Positions 5,535-11,748 of a stretch of 11,748 nt of DNA are shown piece by piece. The DNA comes from Emcibacter sp. (GTDB lineage: Bacteria > Pseudomonadota > Alphaproteobacteria > Sphingomonadales > Emcibacteraceae), in contig JAGLJX010000185.1 of the NCBI GenBank assembly GCA_023142175.1, forward strand, positions 1 to 11,748, given 5' to 3'. Made by a program: the position numbers and the translations under genes. How positions within the stretch are numbered: position 1 is the stretch's first letter; every line of letters begins with the position of its first letter. A model generated the notes under the pieces. The model was not told the origin of the DNA. It ran no database searches and was given only the letters and a program-made list of their open reading frames with translations.

Positions 5535-8012
5535 ATGAAACGTTCGTTGTTATTAATATCAACCGCACTCGGGTTTACGGCATCTGCTTTGACAGTGTCG
5601 GCGACGGCTGCGGCAGCTGAAGAAAAAGCCAGTTCGATGCAGCTGGAAGAAATCGTTGTGGTTTCTCGGCGTCGTGAGGAAAGATTTCAGGATCTTCCGG
5701 CCAGTGTGACTGTTCTTTCTGCTAGTACAATTGAAAACGCGGGCATTGCGCGGGCTGAGGACTTTATTGCCCTGACACCGGGCGTTACCATGGTAAACGC
5801 CATTGAAGCAGGCGATACACAGGTCAGTATCCGTGGCATTAACGGGGCGCGTGATGCGGAAGCCAGCTTCGGTTTTATCGTTGATGGTATTTTAATGACC
5901 AACCCCTCTGCCCTTAATCGTGAATTCACCGACCTGAAACAAATTGAAGTTTTTAAAGGCCCGCAAGGTGCTATTTATGGTCGTAATGCGGCAGCTGGTG
6001 CGATCATCATTTCAACACGCAAACCTGGCAATGAGCTGGAAGGGGAAGTAAAATTCACCGCTGGTAATAATAACAGTTATTTCATTTCTGGCACTGTTGG
6101 CGGGCCGATTGTAGAAGATAAAGTGGCCTACCGCGTTCATGCCAACTATCGTTCCACAGACGGTTTCTTCCGTAATAGTTTTCAAGATGACAGCAAAATA
6201 GTTGATGACTTTAAAAACTATAATATCAATGGTCGTGTGGTCATTGAGGTTAATGAAAATACCTCTCTTGATCTGAAGGCCAGATATGGTGAGGTGGAGG
6301 CCGCGTCTATTACCTTTAACGCCGTCTTTAATCTGCCGGATTTTGATGCGGCTGTTCCGGGTATTAATCTGTTTGAAGATGTTAATGAGCATGAATTTGT
6401 CTTTCAGCCCAATATTGATCCTTTCAATAACCAGCGTACCATTGAACTATCTGCCAAAATAGATCAGGATTATGATTGGGGTAGCTTGACGGCCTGGGCA
6501 CTTTACAGCGATATTGATCAGGATTTTGGAGCTGATGGCACCAGTGGCGCTTTTGGTTTCTTTAACAATGAACCGACCTGCCGTGATACAGTAGCCGCCT
6601 TGACGGGGGTTGTTGATCTGCCGCTCCCCACTTTTTTTGGTGGTGTACCGGAATTTTCCTTCCTCGGCCCATATACACCATCAACCTGTGACGGCACTCA
6701 GTATCAGGTGCGGAATCAGAAAGATGTAAGTTTTGAGCTGCGTTTGGCTTCCCCCGGAGATCAGCGGTTGCGTTGGTCAGTTGGCGCTTATTATCTGGAC
6801 CTTGAACGTGAAGTTGGTATTAACCTTGCGATTGATACTGGTAATGGCATTATACGGAACTTGTTTAATCCCATTGGATCAACCAACCCCACTGAACAGC
6901 TTGTTCATGACCAGTTTGACAGTACCGTATTCGCCATATTCGGCCAATTGGCTTATGATGTCACCGAAGAAATAGAATTTTCATTAGCTCTGCGTTATGA
7001 CAATGAAAACCGAAAAGTTAAAAATCTGGTTCCCGTTGATGCCCGTTCACAATATGTGGACTTCGATAATGATGGATCCTTTGATGGTGGTGCGCCGCTT
7101 AATCCGGGTCTTGACCCTACCGTTAATCCGGGCGGCGTTCTTCCTGATCAGCAGGAAACTTTTCAGGAGCTTCAGCCTAAAGTATCTCTGACTTGGGACG
7201 TTTCCAACGACACAACCCTGTTTACAAGCTGGGGCGTGGGTTTCAAGAGTGGCGGTTTTAACAGTCAGGGAAGTAAGGCCACGGTTGACCTTTTCTTCAA
7301 CGATCTTCTGGGGGCTAATGTCCTTATCGAAGACAGCTATAAAAAAGAGACTTCAAGTGCTTTTGAGGCAGGCTTCAAGAGTCGTCTGTTTGATGGCCGC
7401 GTGACTTTGGATGGTGCTGGTTATATCACCAACACAACTGATATGCAGTTTTTTGAATTCTTCGTGGGTTCCTTTGGGCTTGCGCGAATAGTTTCCAACA
7501 TTGATAAAGTGCAGATCAAGGGTGCTGAAGTCGCCATGACCGTCAAGGCGACAGATAGCCTTAACCTGTTCTTTGGCGGTAGTGTCATTGATAGTGAGAT
7601 TAAAGAAAATAGTGCGCGGCCGAATACGGTTGGTAATAAGTCACCAAATACGGCTGACTATAACCTGAACTTTGGTGCTGATTACCGCTTTGCCGTTACA
7701 GATGTGGTTGATTTCTTTACCCGCGCCGATTATGTGGTTGTTGGTCCAATGTGGTTCCATACGGTTCAGAATAATACCAGACCAACGACCTTTGGTTTGG
7801 CTGATCTGAGTAAAACTAGGAGGAATGCCTTCGGCGTTCTTAATCTGCGTGCCGGTTTTCAGGGGGATAACTGGTCTGTGATGGGCTATGCCAGAAACTT
7901 GACCAATAACGTTCATATTGAAGAGGTGATCAATGCCCCTGAATTTGGCGGTGTGTTTGTTCATCCCGGTCAGCCAAGAAGTTATGGTATAGAATTGTCT
8001 TACAAGTTCTAG
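5535..8012 (+). CDS. TonB-dependent outer-membrane receptor
   Basis: About 825 residues from the ATG at 5535, chosen because AAAGGGA ends 6 bases upstream and because the protein then begins with a clean signal peptide (MKRSLLLISTALGF, hydrophobic, ending near Ala28). Upstream in-frame starts at 5502 and 5529 fit the ribosome-binding site less well. A TonB box EEIVVV (38-43) follows, then a plug domain with RFQDLPASVTVL, TPGVTMVNAI, QVSIRGING, FIVDGILM and EVFKGPQGAIYGRNAAAGAI (about 48-160). The rest is a beta-barrel ending in SYKF with the terminal phenylalanine expected for outer-membrane assembly. It imports a substrate into the periplasm using TonB-ExbBD energy. The type is common among receptors of oligotrophic alphaproteobacteria whose ligands are mostly unknown. 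It is divergent from leuCD-gst and shares operator-like palindromes with it and with gntR. The ligand is not predictable. Confidence 0.95.
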   Translation: MKRSLLLISTALGFTASALTVSATAAAAEEKASSMQLEEIVVVSRRREERFQDLPASVTVLSASTIENAGIARAEDFIALTPGVTMVNAIEAGDTQVSIRGINGARDAEASFGFIVDGILMTNPSALNREFTDLKQIEVFKGPQGAIYGRNAAAGAIIISTRKPGNELEGEVKFTAGNNNSYFISGTVGGPIVEDKVAYRVHANYRSTDGFFRNSFQDDSKIVDDFKNYNINGRVVIEVNENTSLDLKARYGEVEAASITFNAVFNLPDFDAAVPGINLFEDVNEHEFVFQPNIDPFNNQRTIELSAKIDQDYDWGSLTAWALYSDIDQDFGADGTSGAFGFFNNEPTCRDTVAALTGVVDLPLPTFFGGVPEFSFLGPYTPSTCDGTQYQVRNQKDVSFELRLASPGDQRLRWSVGAYYLDLEREVGINLAIDTGNGIIRNLFNPIGSTNPTEQLVHDQFDSTVFAIFGQLAYDVTEEIEFSLALRYDNENRKVKNLVPVDARSQYVDFDNDGSFDGGAPLNPGLDPTVNPGGVLPDQQETFQELQPKVSLTWDVSNDTTLFTSWGVGFKSGGFNSQGSKATVDLFFNDLLGANVLIEDSYKKETSSAFEAGFKSRLFDGRVTLDGAGYITNTTDMQFFEFFVGSFGLARIVSNIDKVQIKGAEVAMTVKATDSLNLFFGGSVIDSEIKENSARPNTVGNKSPNTADYNLNFGADYRFAVTDVVDFFTRADYVVVGPMWFHTVQNNTRPTTFGLADLSKTRRNAFGVLNLRAGFQGDNWSVMGYARNLTNNVHIEEVINAPEFGGVFVHPGQPRSYGIELSYKF

Positions 8013-8041
8013 GCCTTAAGTTTAAATCAAATTATTATTTG

Positions 8042-8073
8042 GCTGGCAGTGAAGACTGCCAGCTATTTTTTTT
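8042..8073 (+). terminator. Rho-independent terminator after the TonB receptor
   Basis: A perfect 9-bp stem GCTGGCAGT (8042-8050) with ACTGCCAGC (8055-8063) closes a 4-base loop GAAG and is followed by TATTTTTTTT. It lies 29 bases after the receptor stop codon and separates the receptor transcript from gntR, which should therefore have its own promoter. Confidence 0.93.
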
Positions 8074-8122
8074 GCAAACGCGGCCCGTTATTTGATGAAA
8101 AAAGCTTGGCTAATTTATTGAT

Positions 8123-8132
8123 TTGTATACAC
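8123..8132 (+). promoter_or_regulatory. GntR-type operator upstream of gntR
   Basis: TTGTATACAC contains the exact TGTATACA core (8124-8131) and shares 9 of 10 bases with the palindrome before the receptor gene. It lies about 95 bases upstream of the gntR start codon, followed closely by TATAGA (8133-8138), a possible -10 box; no convincing -35 box was found. Position and sequence suggest autoregulation, as is usual for FCD-type GntR proteins. Confidence 0.5.
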
Positions 8133-8227
8133 TATAGAAAATAAGGTTGGGCATTTTATATAATCATATAAAATCTCGCATTATTTATCTCGAATTAAGA
8201 ATAGCAGTAACGATTAGAGGGTGCTCA

Positions 8228-8890
8228 ATGTCTAAGGCCAGTAAAAAAGCATATACTATTATTCGATTACGGATATTGTCTGGTGATTTCCCTCCTAAGA
8301 CACACCTGAAGGAAGAAGAGCTTACCACACTATGTGATGTTAGCCGTACGCCAATTCGGGAAGCACTGCGTAGCCTTGCCGCAGATTATTATGTTGAAAT
8401 AATACCAAATCGGGGGACTTTTGTCACCGATTGGTCGGATGATGATGTTGAAGATATTTTTAATATGCGGATGCTGCTTGAGGGCTATGCAGCACAACAA
8501 GCTGTTTTGAAGGCGACACCTGAGGATATTGAAGAATTAACCACTTATTGCACTAATATTGACCTGTTATTGTCACAAGACGGCCCCATTGACGTTGAAG
8601 ATTTTTTGGTTGAGAACCGTGCGTTCCATCGAAAATTGTGGCAGGCCTCTGGCAGTAGACGCCTTTCGGCATTATTATTGCGTTTGGTTGCTCAGCCCGT
8701 TGTTGCCCGTACTGTTATGGCCTATAGCCGCGAAGATATTAGGCGAAAAAATGAACATCACAAAGAGATCGTAGAAGCGATCAAGGCAAAAGACAGTGTT
8801 TGGGCCCGTTCTATTATGTCCAGTCATATTCTGGCCGCCCGTCATGTTTACGCGCAGAAAGCCTCAGTTAAAGCAGAGGCTTTATATTGA
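8228..8890 (+). CDS. GntR-family transcriptional regulator (FCD domain)
   Basis: A 220-residue protein from the ATG at 8228, which has AGAGG about 7 bases upstream; an in-frame upstream start at 8147 would add an unrelated leader over the promoter side and was rejected. The N-terminal winged helix-turn-helix covers about 8-66, with EEELTTLCDVSRTPIREALR (29-48) and the wing NRGTFV (61-66). The C-terminal all-helical FCD ligand domain (about 75-205) has the metal-site histidines in AFHRKLW (His134), NEHHKEI (His177/178) and SSHI (His200). The usual Asp four residues before the first His is Asn130. Such proteins sense small carboxylates or related metabolites and usually repress the neighbouring catabolic and transport genes. 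Matching palindromes before leuC, the receptor gene and gntR itself make a local, autoregulated switch likely. Confidence 0.92.
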   Translation: MSKASKKAYTIIRLRILSGDFPPKTHLKEEELTTLCDVSRTPIREALRSLAADYYVEIIPNRGTFVTDWSDDDVEDIFNMRMLLEGYAAQQAVLKATPEDIEELTTYCTNIDLLLSQDGPIDVEDFLVENRAFHRKLWQASGSRRLSALLLRLVAQPVVARTVMAYSREDIRRKNEHHKEIVEAIKAKDSVWARSIMSSHILAARHVYAQKASVKAEALY

Positions 8891-9901
8891 AATTGTCAGC
8901 TTGCCAAAATGCTTACCTCTATCAATGTCACCTAGTGCTGTGGCCGCAGATTCGAAGGGATAGTTTTTTTCGATTACGGGCGTAATTTTATGTTTGCTAA
9001 CAAACGCCATCATGGCTTCAAAATCATCCCGATTGCCCACAGAGATACCGTGCAGGTGGGCGTTGGTCATGATAAGCTCATAAACCAGTATTTCCATTTG
9101 CGCCCCGGCCAATGCCCCAATGATAGCGATATGTCCGCCACGTCGTATGGCTTTGAATGATTGAGCCAGAGTTCCTGTGCCGCCTATTTCGACAACGGTA
9201 TTGACACCTTCGCCGTTGGTTAATGTCTTGGCTGCCTCGCCCCATTCAGGGGTGGTAATATAATTGATGATGTGGTCGGCTCCCAATGCCTTTGCCTGTG
9301 CGAGTTTATCATCGCTGCTTGAGGTAATAATGACCGTGGCCCCCAGAGCTTTGGCAAACTGCAGTGCAAATATAGCGACACCGCCAGTGCCGAGTACTAA
9401 TATGGTATCACCCGCTTTGATCGCAGACGTCGTGACCAGCGCATTCCATGCGGTTAAACCTGCGCAAGGAAAGCATGCTGCCTGTTCAGCGTCTAAATGG
9501 TCGGCAACTTTGACGACCGATTTTTCATCGAAACTGCCATACTTACGCAGGCATCCAGGGGCCTCAAGGCCTGTTGATACGGCGCGTTCAGTCCCAAGCG
9601 CATCGCCGGAAAACCACTGTGGGAAAAATAGTGGTGTGACTAGGTCGCCAACGGCTACACGCGTCACACCATCACCTATTGCGACAACTTCACCTGCGCC
9701 GTCAGATAAAGGGATGATTGGCAGATTTTCCTGTGGGGCAAACAAACCTTCGGCGATCATGAAGTCCCTGTAGTTAATCGATGCGGCTTTGAATTTGATA
9801 AGGACTTGGCCAGTTACAGGGCCAGACTTAAGTGCCTGTTCATCAAGCTCAATAGTATGAAGGTTATCAATACCAAATTTAGGTAATTCAAAAGCCAGCA
9901 T
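8882..9901 (-). CDS. Zinc-independent medium-chain NAD(P) dehydrogenase/reductase
   Basis: A 339-residue protein from the ATG at 9901, chosen for its strong AAGAGGAGAA ribosome-binding site about 7 bases upstream; the longer in-frame extension to 9946 lacks this. It belongs to the MDR (alcohol dehydrogenase/quinone oxidoreductase) superfamily. It has a GroES-like N-terminal half with SINYRDFM (41-48), DGAGEVVAIGDGV (67-79) and VGDLVTP, then the Rossmann motif VLGTGGVAIFALQFAKALGA (169-188). The GHE motif and structural cysteine cluster of zinc alcohol dehydrogenases are absent, so it is probably a zinc-free enoyl/quinone/alkenal-type oxidoreductase using NAD(P)H. It is convergent with gntR, the two 3' ends overlapping by 9 bases. 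An operator-like sequence lies in its promoter, so it may belong to the same regulon. Substrate unknown. Confidence 0.9.
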   Translation of the reverse strand: MLAFELPKFGIDNLHTIELDEQALKSGPVTGQVLIKFKAASINYRDFMIAEGLFAPQENLPIIPLSDGAGEVVAIGDGVTRVAVGDLVTPLFFPQWFSGDALGTERAVSTGLEAPGCLRKYGSFDEKSVVKVADHLDAEQAACFPCAGLTAWNALVTTSAIKAGDTILVLGTGGVAIFALQFAKALGATVIITSSSDDKLAQAKALGADHIINYITTPEWGEAAKTLTNGEGVNTVVEIGGTGTLAQSFKAIRRGGHIAIIGALAGAQMEILVYELIMTNAHLHGISVGNRDDFEAMMAFVSKHKITPVIEKNYPFESAATALGDIDRGKHFGKLTISI

Positions 9902-9944
9902 GGTTATTCTCCTCTTAGCAGATAACTTTGATTGGTTCAGTTCC

Positions 9945-9974
9945 ATAAAAGTGCGGAGTGTATGCAGTAGTCAA
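9945..9974 (-). promoter_or_regulatory. Promoter of the dehydrogenase with a degenerate operator
   Basis: Read on the minus strand, TTGACT (9974-9969, 5 of 6) and TTTTAT (9950-9945, 4 of 6) are 18 bases apart, placing transcription start near 9938 and giving a leader of about 37 bases. The spacer holds TGTATGCA (plus strand 9959-9966), one mismatch from TGTATACA. This is the best -35/-10 pair seen in the window. Confidence 0.45.
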
Positions 9975-10177
9975 GTCTTAATTTAATCTATTTTCTTTGC
10001 AATATGGAAAATGGCTTGCCCCGTTTAATAGAGAGCACTTCTCTTTCAATCTTGCTAGAAATGTACCATTGGCGTGAGTATAGTTTGAGTTCAATTTCTG
10101 ACCTTGAAGTAGGAAGTATTTGCTACATCATTTTTTGAGTGTGGGTTCATGCAATCAAAAAGACGTCAGTACATCAG

Positions 10178-10197
10178 GTGGTACGCTAGTGGCACGC
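10178..10197 (+). repeat. Tandem direct repeat GTGGTACGC / GTGGCACGC
   Basis: GTGGTACGC (10178-10186) and GTGGCACGC (10189-10197) match at 8 of 9 positions with an 11-base period, about one helical turn. They lie about 100 bases from the tRNA 3' fragment. Tyrosine recombinases of tRNA-integrating elements use short directly repeated arm sites beside the attachment core, so these could be such sites; this is inference. The rest of 9975-10288 shows no credible gene. Confidence 0.35.
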
Positions 10198-10288
10198 AAC
10201 ATATGCGCAACCCCTCGGTTCCCTGCGTACTCAAGCCTACGAATGCGGGACAATTCATGCTCAAGACATTGATATTACTCACCTTCAC

Positions 10289-10338
10289 TTTCGTTGTCAT
10301 CGAGGAGGTCACAAGTTCAAATCTTGTATCGCCCACCA
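10289..10338 (+). pseudogene. 3' part of a tRNA gene, probable attachment-site scar
   Basis: A canonical T-arm is present: stem ACAAG (10311-10315), loop TTCAAAT (10316-10322), stem CTTGT (10323-10327). It is followed by a 7-base acceptor strand ATCGCCC, discriminator A and an encoded CCA (10336-10338). Before it, AGGTC (10306-10310) fits a variable loop, and TTTCG-TTGTCAT-CGAGG (10289-10305) can fold as a weak anticodon arm with two G-T pairs and GTC in the anticodon position. No GGGCGAT acceptor partner and no D-arm with GG was found upstream, so this is not a functional tRNA. An intact 3' half without a 5' half is the usual mark left where an integrative element entered a tRNA gene. The parent tRNA is uncertain: the acceptor strand implies a GGGCGAT start. 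Confidence 0.7.
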
Positions 10339-10351
10339 TCCAGCACCCAAA

Positions 10352-11748
10352 TCACCCGCACTTAATATCCCCAAATCCGCCGCCGGTCGGGGTGCGGATA
10401 TTGATTATATCGCCGGGGTGGACATCGGTCTGCGCACAGCCGCCCAAATCCTCGACCTGACCATCTTGACGCGTTATCCAGTTCTTTCCCATCCTTCCTG
10501 ACTGACCGCCCTCTAGCCCAAATGGCGGGGTTAGTCTGTGCCCGGAAAGAATAGAACATTCCATATCATCAAGAAATCTGATGCTTCGGATTATGCCGTC
10601 ACCCGCATTCCATTTACCCTTTCCACCTGATGCTCTTTCGATGGTGAAGTTTTGCAGCATGACAGGATAACGGTTTTCCATAATTTCGGGGTCGGTTAAT
10701 CGGGTATTAGTCATATGTGTATGGACGGCTGCAACACCGTTAAACCCACGACCTGCTGGGCTTCCCGAGCATATTGTCTCATAATATTGATATTTGTCAT
10801 TGCCAAATGTAAGGTTATTCATTGTGCCCTGACTAGCCGCCAGAACTCCCAATGCACCAAATAAGGCATTGGTGACAGCCTGGCTGGTTTCCACGTTACC
10901 TGCAACCACAGCCGCGGGCGGCATGGGATTAAGCATAGACCCTTCGGCAACTTTTATGGTTAGAGGTTTCAGACAGCCCGCATTGAGGGGAATATCATCA
11001 TCAACGAGGCATCTGAAAACATATAAAACGGCGGCATGGGTGACAGTCACAGGGGCATTGAAATTGTTAGGCAATTGTGCGCTGGTTCCCGTGAAATCAA
11101 TAGTTGCTTCCCGTTTTTCCTTATCAATGGAAATCTTCAGGTCAACATGAGTGCCGCCATCGAGATTATATTTAAATTCAGTATCGCTCATTTTTGCGAT
11201 AGCCTTTCGAACTGTCTCCTCGGCATTATCCTGAATGTAACCCATGTAGGCATTCACCCTATCAAACCCGTAATTTGAGACAAGTTTCTGTAGCTCGTTT
11301 GCACCGGTTTTATTAGCGGCAACCTGTGCCAAAAGATCGGCGATATTCTGGTCGATGTTACGGGCGGGATAGGGGGCAGCGCCCAGTCTCTGTTCGATCA
11401 TCTCGGTCAGGAAAACCCCCCGGTCAATTAATTTGACGCAATCAAGAACGATGCCTTCTTCATCAAAGCTTTTCCCGCGCGGTGACATGGAACCGGGTGC
11501 AATGCCGCCAACATCTTCGTGATGCGCCCGACTGGCGACAAAGAACAGGATATTATCTTTCATTTCATCAAAAATGGGGGAAATTATGGTAATATCCGGC
11601 AGATGAGATCCGCCATTATAAGGGTTGTTATGGACGAATACATCGCCCGGATTTATATCCTGCCCGCTCTGAATCAGAACCTTGATGGTCGAATCCATCG
11701 AGCCAAGGTGGACGGGGACATGGGGGGTGTTGGCGATTAAACTGCCCT
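10352..11748 (-). CDS. Hydantoinase B / 5-oxoprolinase-type protein, N terminus cut (partial)
   Basis: About 465 residues are visible and the frame stays open to the right edge. The ATG at 11698 is internal, because the upstream codons read GSLIANTPHVPVHLGS, a conserved segment of the family. The canonical block NNPYNGGSHLPDITI follows, then HHEDVGGIAPGSM, a long central domain (DFTGTSAQLPNNFNAP, AGNVETSQAVTNA) and the normal end PGDIINIRTPTGGGFG. This is the B-type half of an enzyme for ATP-dependent lactam or hydantoin opening; it may be a separate subunit or the C-terminal part of a fused 5-oxoprolinase of ~1200 residues, which the window cannot show. It differs clearly from the B subunit at 283-2130. 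Its stop lies only 13 bases from the tRNA fragment, with no terminator seen between. Confidence 0.9.
   Translation of the reverse strand, partial: GSLIANTPHVPVHLGSMDSTIKVLIQSGQDINPGDVFVHNNPYNGGSHLPDITIISPIFDEMKDNILFFVASRAHHEDVGGIAPGSMSPRGKSFDEEGIVLDCVKLIDRGVFLTEMIEQRLGAAPYPARNIDQNIADLLAQVAANKTGANELQKLVSNYGFDRVNAYMGYIQDNAEETVRKAIAKMSDTEFKYNLDGGTHVDLKISIDKEKREATIDFTGTSAQLPNNFNAPVTVTHAAVLYVFRCLVDDDIPLNAGCLKPLTIKVAEGSMLNPMPPAAVVAGNVETSQAVTNALFGALGVLAASQGTMNNLTFGNDKYQYYETICSGSPAGRGFNGVAAVHTHMTNTRLTDPEIMENRYPVMLQNFTIERASGGKGKWNAGDGIIRSIRFLDDMECSILSGHRLTPPFGLEGGQSGRMGKNWITRQDGQVEDLGGCAQTDVHPGDIINIRTPTGGGFGDIKCG

Noticed and set aside
10261..10338. A complete functional tRNA gene
   Set aside because: No 5' acceptor strand complementary to ATCGCCC and no D-loop with GG could be found at the required distance; the anticodon stem has two G-T pairs.
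10149..10460. 103-codon plus-strand frame over the tRNA fragment
   Set aside because: Its translation across the T-arm (SSNLVSPT) is a typical product of reading through tRNA sequence, and its end is antisense to the second hydantoinase B gene.
1..11748. CRISPR array, transposase or insertion sequence
   Set aside because: No regularly spaced repeats, transposase-like protein or terminal inverted repeats were seen in any region.

Overview
The window looks like an accessory catabolic region of a Gram-negative proteobacterium, most likely a marine-type alphaproteobacterium. The evidence is a large TonB-dependent outer-membrane receptor of the EEIVVV-box type common in Sphingomonadales- and Kordiimonadales-like bacteria, proteobacterial LeuC and LeuD sequences, a GntR/FCD regulator, and AT-rich spacers between genes of moderate GC. 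The taxon is inferred from protein style only.

Layout. (1) Bases 1-2130, plus strand: the 3' end of a hydantoinase/oxoprolinase A-type subunit followed by a complete B-type subunit. They are probably one operon and end at a strong bidirectional terminator (2156-2194). (2) Bases 2193-4883, minus strand: leuC, leuD and a glutathione S-transferase-like gene packed tightly (2-nt gap, then an 8-nt overlap). This is a three-gene operon with no leuA or leuB in view. (3) Bases 4884-5534: a long divergent spacer with several copies of the palindrome TTGTATACA(A). (4) Bases 5535-8012, plus: a TonB-dependent receptor, then a strong terminator. (5) Bases 8228-8890, plus: a GntR-family FCD-domain regulator with the same palindrome in its own upstream region. 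(6) Bases 8882-9901, minus: a zinc-free medium-chain dehydrogenase/reductase, convergent with gntR. (7) Bases 9902-10351: a spacer holding the 3' part of a tRNA gene (T-arm, acceptor strand and CCA) without a matching 5' half, preceded by a short direct repeat. This looks like the attachment-site scar of an integrated element. (8) Bases 10352 to the right edge, minus: a second, differently typed hydantoinase B/5-oxoprolinase-like gene, cut by the window.

How the parts may work together (inference). The exact 8-mer TGTATACA was found three times by eye, each time in a regulatory spacer: upstream of leuCD-gst, of the receptor and of gntR. Degenerate copies lie near the receptor, in the leuC leader and in the dehydrogenase promoter. 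The simplest reading is a self-contained substrate-responsive regulon. The receptor imports a scarce compound. Hydantoinase/carboxylase-type enzymes, the dehydrogenase, an isopropylmalate-isomerase-like hydro-lyase and a GST-like protein would process it. The GntR protein would act as the switch. The substrate cannot be read from the sequence. The tRNA scar suggests that the cluster, or part of it, may have arrived as an island.
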